Positions 62,118 through 64,000 of a stretch of DNA of 64,000 bases are shown piece after piece. The position numbers and the translations under genes are program-made. The stretch's first letter is position 1, and each line of letters starts with the position of its first letter. Source of the DNA: JBEEJL01 sp043744215. Lineage in GTDB: Bacteria > Pseudomonadota > Gammaproteobacteria > Burkholderiales > JBEEJL01. The notes beneath the pieces are model-generated. The model searched no databases, was not told where the DNA came from, and saw nothing but the letters and a program-made list of their open reading frames with translations. Location of the stretch: positions 1 through 64,000 of the forward strand of contig JAYTVC010000014.1 of NCBI GenBank assembly GCA_043744215.1, written 5' to 3'.

Positions 62118-63140
62118 ATGGCTGAACTCTTCCAACCCGGCGGCTTGTTGCCCTTCATCTTTTTGTTGCTTATGGGCATCGCCATGCTGGCCTACGTGTT
62201 GCTCGATGGCTACGACCTCGGCGTCGGCATCCTGTTGCGCCGCGCGACGGAAGAACAAAAAGATGTCATGATTTCTTCCATCGGTCCGTTCTGGGACGCC
62301 AACGAAACCTGGCTGGTGCTGGGCGTAGGCATTCTGCTGGTCGCATTCCCCATGGCGCACGGTGCGATTCTCACCTCGCTCTATTTGCCCGTTGCCTTTA
62401 TGTTGATTGGCTTGACCTTGCGCGGCGTCGCATTCGATTTTCGCGTCAAGGCGCGCGCGCACCACAAGCCGCGGTGGAATACGGCATTTTTTGGCGGTTC
62501 GTTGCTTGCCACCATTTCACAAGGCATCATGCTCGGCCTGTTCATCGTCGGCTTCAAACACGAGTGGCCGCACATGCTATTTGCGCTCTTCACCGGTGCG
62601 TGTCTCATTGCGGGTTATTCGTTGCTCGGCGCAGGCTGGCTGATTATGAAAACCGAAGGGGCGTTGCAACAGCGTGCTGTCTATTGGGCGCACCGAAGTT
62701 TATGGTTAACCGGCCTCGGTGTCGCGGCGATTTCCATTGCGACGCCGCTGGTGAGCGCGCGCATATACGACAAATGGTTTTCCATGCCGAATATTTTGTG
62801 GCTGGCGCCGATTCCTGTCATCACTTTCGTGTTATTCATCGCCATCGACCGCGCACTTCGCCGTTTACCGCAACAACAGGCGAGCGGCAACGACCGCTGG
62901 TGCTGGCTGCCCTTTGCCGGCACCGTTGGCATTTTTGTGTTGGCGTTTTTGGGGCTCGCTTACAGTGTGTTTCCATATCTGGTCGTCGATCGCATCACCA
63001 TCTGGCAAGCGGCCAGCGCGCCTGAATCGCTGATGATTATTTTGATCGGTGCGCTCGTCGTGTTGCCGGCAATTTTTGCGTACACAATTTTTGCATACCG
63101 GGTTTTCTGGGGCAAGGCGCGCGAATTGACCTATGATTGA
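62118..63140 (+). CDS. cydB: Cytochrome bd-type quinol oxidase subunit II
   Basis: A 340-residue membrane subunit with eight or nine helices. The family N-terminal segment YVLLDGYDLGVGILL and the SIGPFWDANETWLVLGVGIL segment are intact. It forms the heterodimer with CydA encoded 12 bases upstream. No cydX-like micro-ORF is evident after it. A copy of the AT-rich dispersed element follows the stop. Confidence 0.95.
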   Translation: MAELFQPGGLLPFIFLLLMGIAMLAYVLLDGYDLGVGILLRRATEEQKDVMISSIGPFWDANETWLVLGVGILLVAFPMAHGAILTSLYLPVAFMLIGLTLRGVAFDFRVKARAHHKPRWNTAFFGGSLLATISQGIMLGLFIVGFKHEWPHMLFALFTGACLIAGYSLLGAGWLIMKTEGALQQRAVYWAHRSLWLTGLGVAAISIATPLVSARIYDKWFSMPNILWLAPIPVITFVLFIAIDRALRRLPQQQASGNDRWCWLPFAGTVGIFVLAFLGLAYSVFPYLVVDRITIWQAASAPESLMIILIGALVVLPAIFAYTIFAYRVFWGKARELTYD

Positions 63141-63148
63141 CTGTTTTT

Positions 63149-63177
63149 ATAACTATTTGATTATTATCAGCTTTTAT
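63149..63177 (+). repeat. AT-rich dispersed element, copy after cydB
   Basis: Reads ATAACTATTTGATTATTATC followed by AGCTTTTAT. It has the TATTATCAG variant of the motif. It begins eight bases after the cydB stop. Confidence 0.65.
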
Positions 63178-63241
63178 ACATCAAAGACAAAAATTTTATG
63201 CGTGTGAAGTGACTGTAAAATAATTTCAAATACATCCGACA

Positions 63242-63276
63242 TAAAAAAAGCCGACGCGTAGTCGGCTTTTTTATTT
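63242..63276. terminator. Bidirectional terminator between cydB and the cytochrome c gene
   Basis: AAAAAAAGCCGAC-GCGTA-GTCGGCTTTTTT forms a long perfect stem with A-run and T-run on opposite sides. It sits between the convergent cydAB and cytochrome c genes and can serve both. Confidence 0.9.
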
Positions 63277-63290
63277 GCAAAAAGAAACGA

Positions 63291-63599
63291 TTATTTCTTT
63301 TGCGCCAAAACCCATTTCACCAGGGTTTTGATGTCGTCGTCTTTAACGGCGGCATTGGGCGGCATGGGCACTTGGCCCCACGCGCCAGAACCGCCTTCTT
63401 TGACTTTCTTGATCAGCCTGGCTTCGGCTTCTTTGTCGCCAGCGTATTTGGTGGCAATTTCCTGGAATGCAGGACCGACCACTTTTTTATCGACGCCGTG
63501 GCAAGCCAGGCAGGCGCTTTTTTGCGCGAGTTCTTGCGAGGCGCTGGCAACACCGGAGGCCAACAGGGCTGCGGCGATAAGGGCGAGTTTCAATTTCAT
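63291..63599 (-). CDS. Class I c-type cytochrome (cytochrome c551/c552-like)
   Basis: A 102-residue periplasmic cytochrome. A signal peptide covers about residues 1-21 (LALIAAALLASGVASA). The heme motif CLACH follows, and the Met sixth ligand is in the PMPPNAAV loop. The family ending IKTLVKWVLAQKK is intact. It should shuttle electrons to a terminal oxidase or reductase. The ATG at 63599 is chosen; a longer frame to 63623 is less likely. It is convergent with cydAB. Confidence 0.94.
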   Translation of the reverse strand: MKLKLALIAAALLASGVASASQELAQKSACLACHGVDKKVVGPAFQEIATKYAGDKEAEARLIKKVKEGGSGAWGQVPMPPNAAVKDDDIKTLVKWVLAQKK

Positions 63600-63633
63600 G
63601 GTTAATTTCTCCGAGCGGTTCAAAATGAATTGG

Positions 63634-64000
63634 TTAACGCGGCGCTATTTTGCCAGCTTCCAAGGTTTGCAACAAATGATTTATGTCACTCATGGGCGGC
63701 AAGCAGCTAACGCCTTGGCATACCCAGGCGTTGACCGTTTCGCCTCGCGGCTTGTCGAGCACGCCGGGCAGACCTGATTGATTTTCCGGCAGGGTAATGG
63801 TCATGGAATGGGGCAAATAGTGCGCAGCCAGTTCGCGCTTCCACGTGGTTGCTTTGTTATTTTTATTAATTAAAACAATTAGTTGCGTAGGTTCCAGCGC
63901 TTCATCTATAGCAAACGATAAACTCGCAAAACCCGATGGACTGTGCGCCATTTCTGGGTAAAAAAGTTTGATCGCCCGCTCGGCCGATTGACAATATTTT
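63634..64000 (-). CDS. C-terminal end of a DUF255 (YyaL-type) thioredoxin-domain protein, partial
   Basis: The reading frame enters from the window edge and runs 121 codons to its stop at 63634. The segment RELAAHYLPHSMTITLPENQ and the final NAWVCQGVSCLPPMSDINHLLQTLE match the C-terminal part of the large YyaL/DUF255 proteins, which have an N-terminal thioredoxin fold and a (alpha/alpha)6 barrel. The N-terminal part lies outside the window. Function in the family is unclear. Confidence 0.75.
   Translation of the reverse strand, partial: KYCQSAERAIKLFYPEMAHSPSGFASLSFAIDEALEPTQLIVLINKNNKATTWKRELAAHYLPHSMTITLPENQSGLPGVLDKPRGETVNAWVCQGVSCLPPMSDINHLLQTLEAGKIAPR

Overview
The window reads as chromosomal DNA of a betaproteobacterium of moderate GC content. 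The grounds are gene order and protein families. tpiA-secG-tRNA-Leu-nuoA to nuoN-DUF2818-nudF is a typical betaproteobacterial block, as is carA-(LysE)-carB-greA-yhbY/rlmE-ftsH-folP-glmM. A bamE-fur divergent pair, a proteasome-like protein resembling the beta-proteobacterial proteasome homolog, and a PEP-CTERM-type surface protein point the same way. Genus cannot be fixed from sequence reading alone.

Layout. 1-90: tail of an IS1595-type transposase. 258-18091 (minus strand): nudF, a DUF2818 gene, the complete 14-subunit complex I operon, tRNA-Leu(GAG), secG and tpiA. Two non-subunit genes are packed into the nuo operon: a cupin between nuoD and nuoE, and a retropepsin-like protease between nuoF and nuoG. 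18120-19590: a scar region with an IS3 remnant, inverted REP pairs and a REP-associated (RAYT) transposase. 19580-34521 (mostly minus): glmM, folP, ftsH, rlmE with an inserted higBA toxin-antitoxin pair, divergent yhbY, greA with a displaced copy of its own 3' end, carB, a LysE exporter, carA, an unknown membrane-anchored protein, dapB and bamE. 34624-35982 (plus): fur and a secreted barnase-type RNase with its barstar inhibitor. 36081-43340 (minus): PEP-CTERM protein, sfsA-putA, a thioredoxin, a nitroreductase, small membrane proteins and a pirin. 43469-53249: two RND efflux pump/adaptor pairs on either side of gluQ. 53395-58599 (plus): a GGDEF-EAL sensor, a DMT exporter, and a proteasome-like hydrolase with Hsp15. 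58736-64000: YidB-like and DUF4332 proteins, a stand-alone CinA-type domain, cytochrome bd oxidase (cydAB), a class I cytochrome c, and the C-terminus of a DUF255 protein.

The gene content is largely housekeeping: respiration (complex I, bd oxidase, cytochrome c), pyrimidine/arginine precursor supply (carAB), lysine/peptidoglycan precursors (dapB, glmM), folate (folP), outer-membrane assembly (bamE), protein quality control (ftsH, proteasome-like, Hsp15), proline catabolism (putA) and efflux.

The most unusual signal is not a gene. It is an AT-rich sequence of about 28 bp (core TATTTGATTATATTSAATAT, S = C or G) that recurs at least 15 times, plus weaker copies, in both orientations. Copies lie between genes and inside coding sequences, where they are read in several frames without an obvious disruption of the protein. 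Its function is unknown to me.
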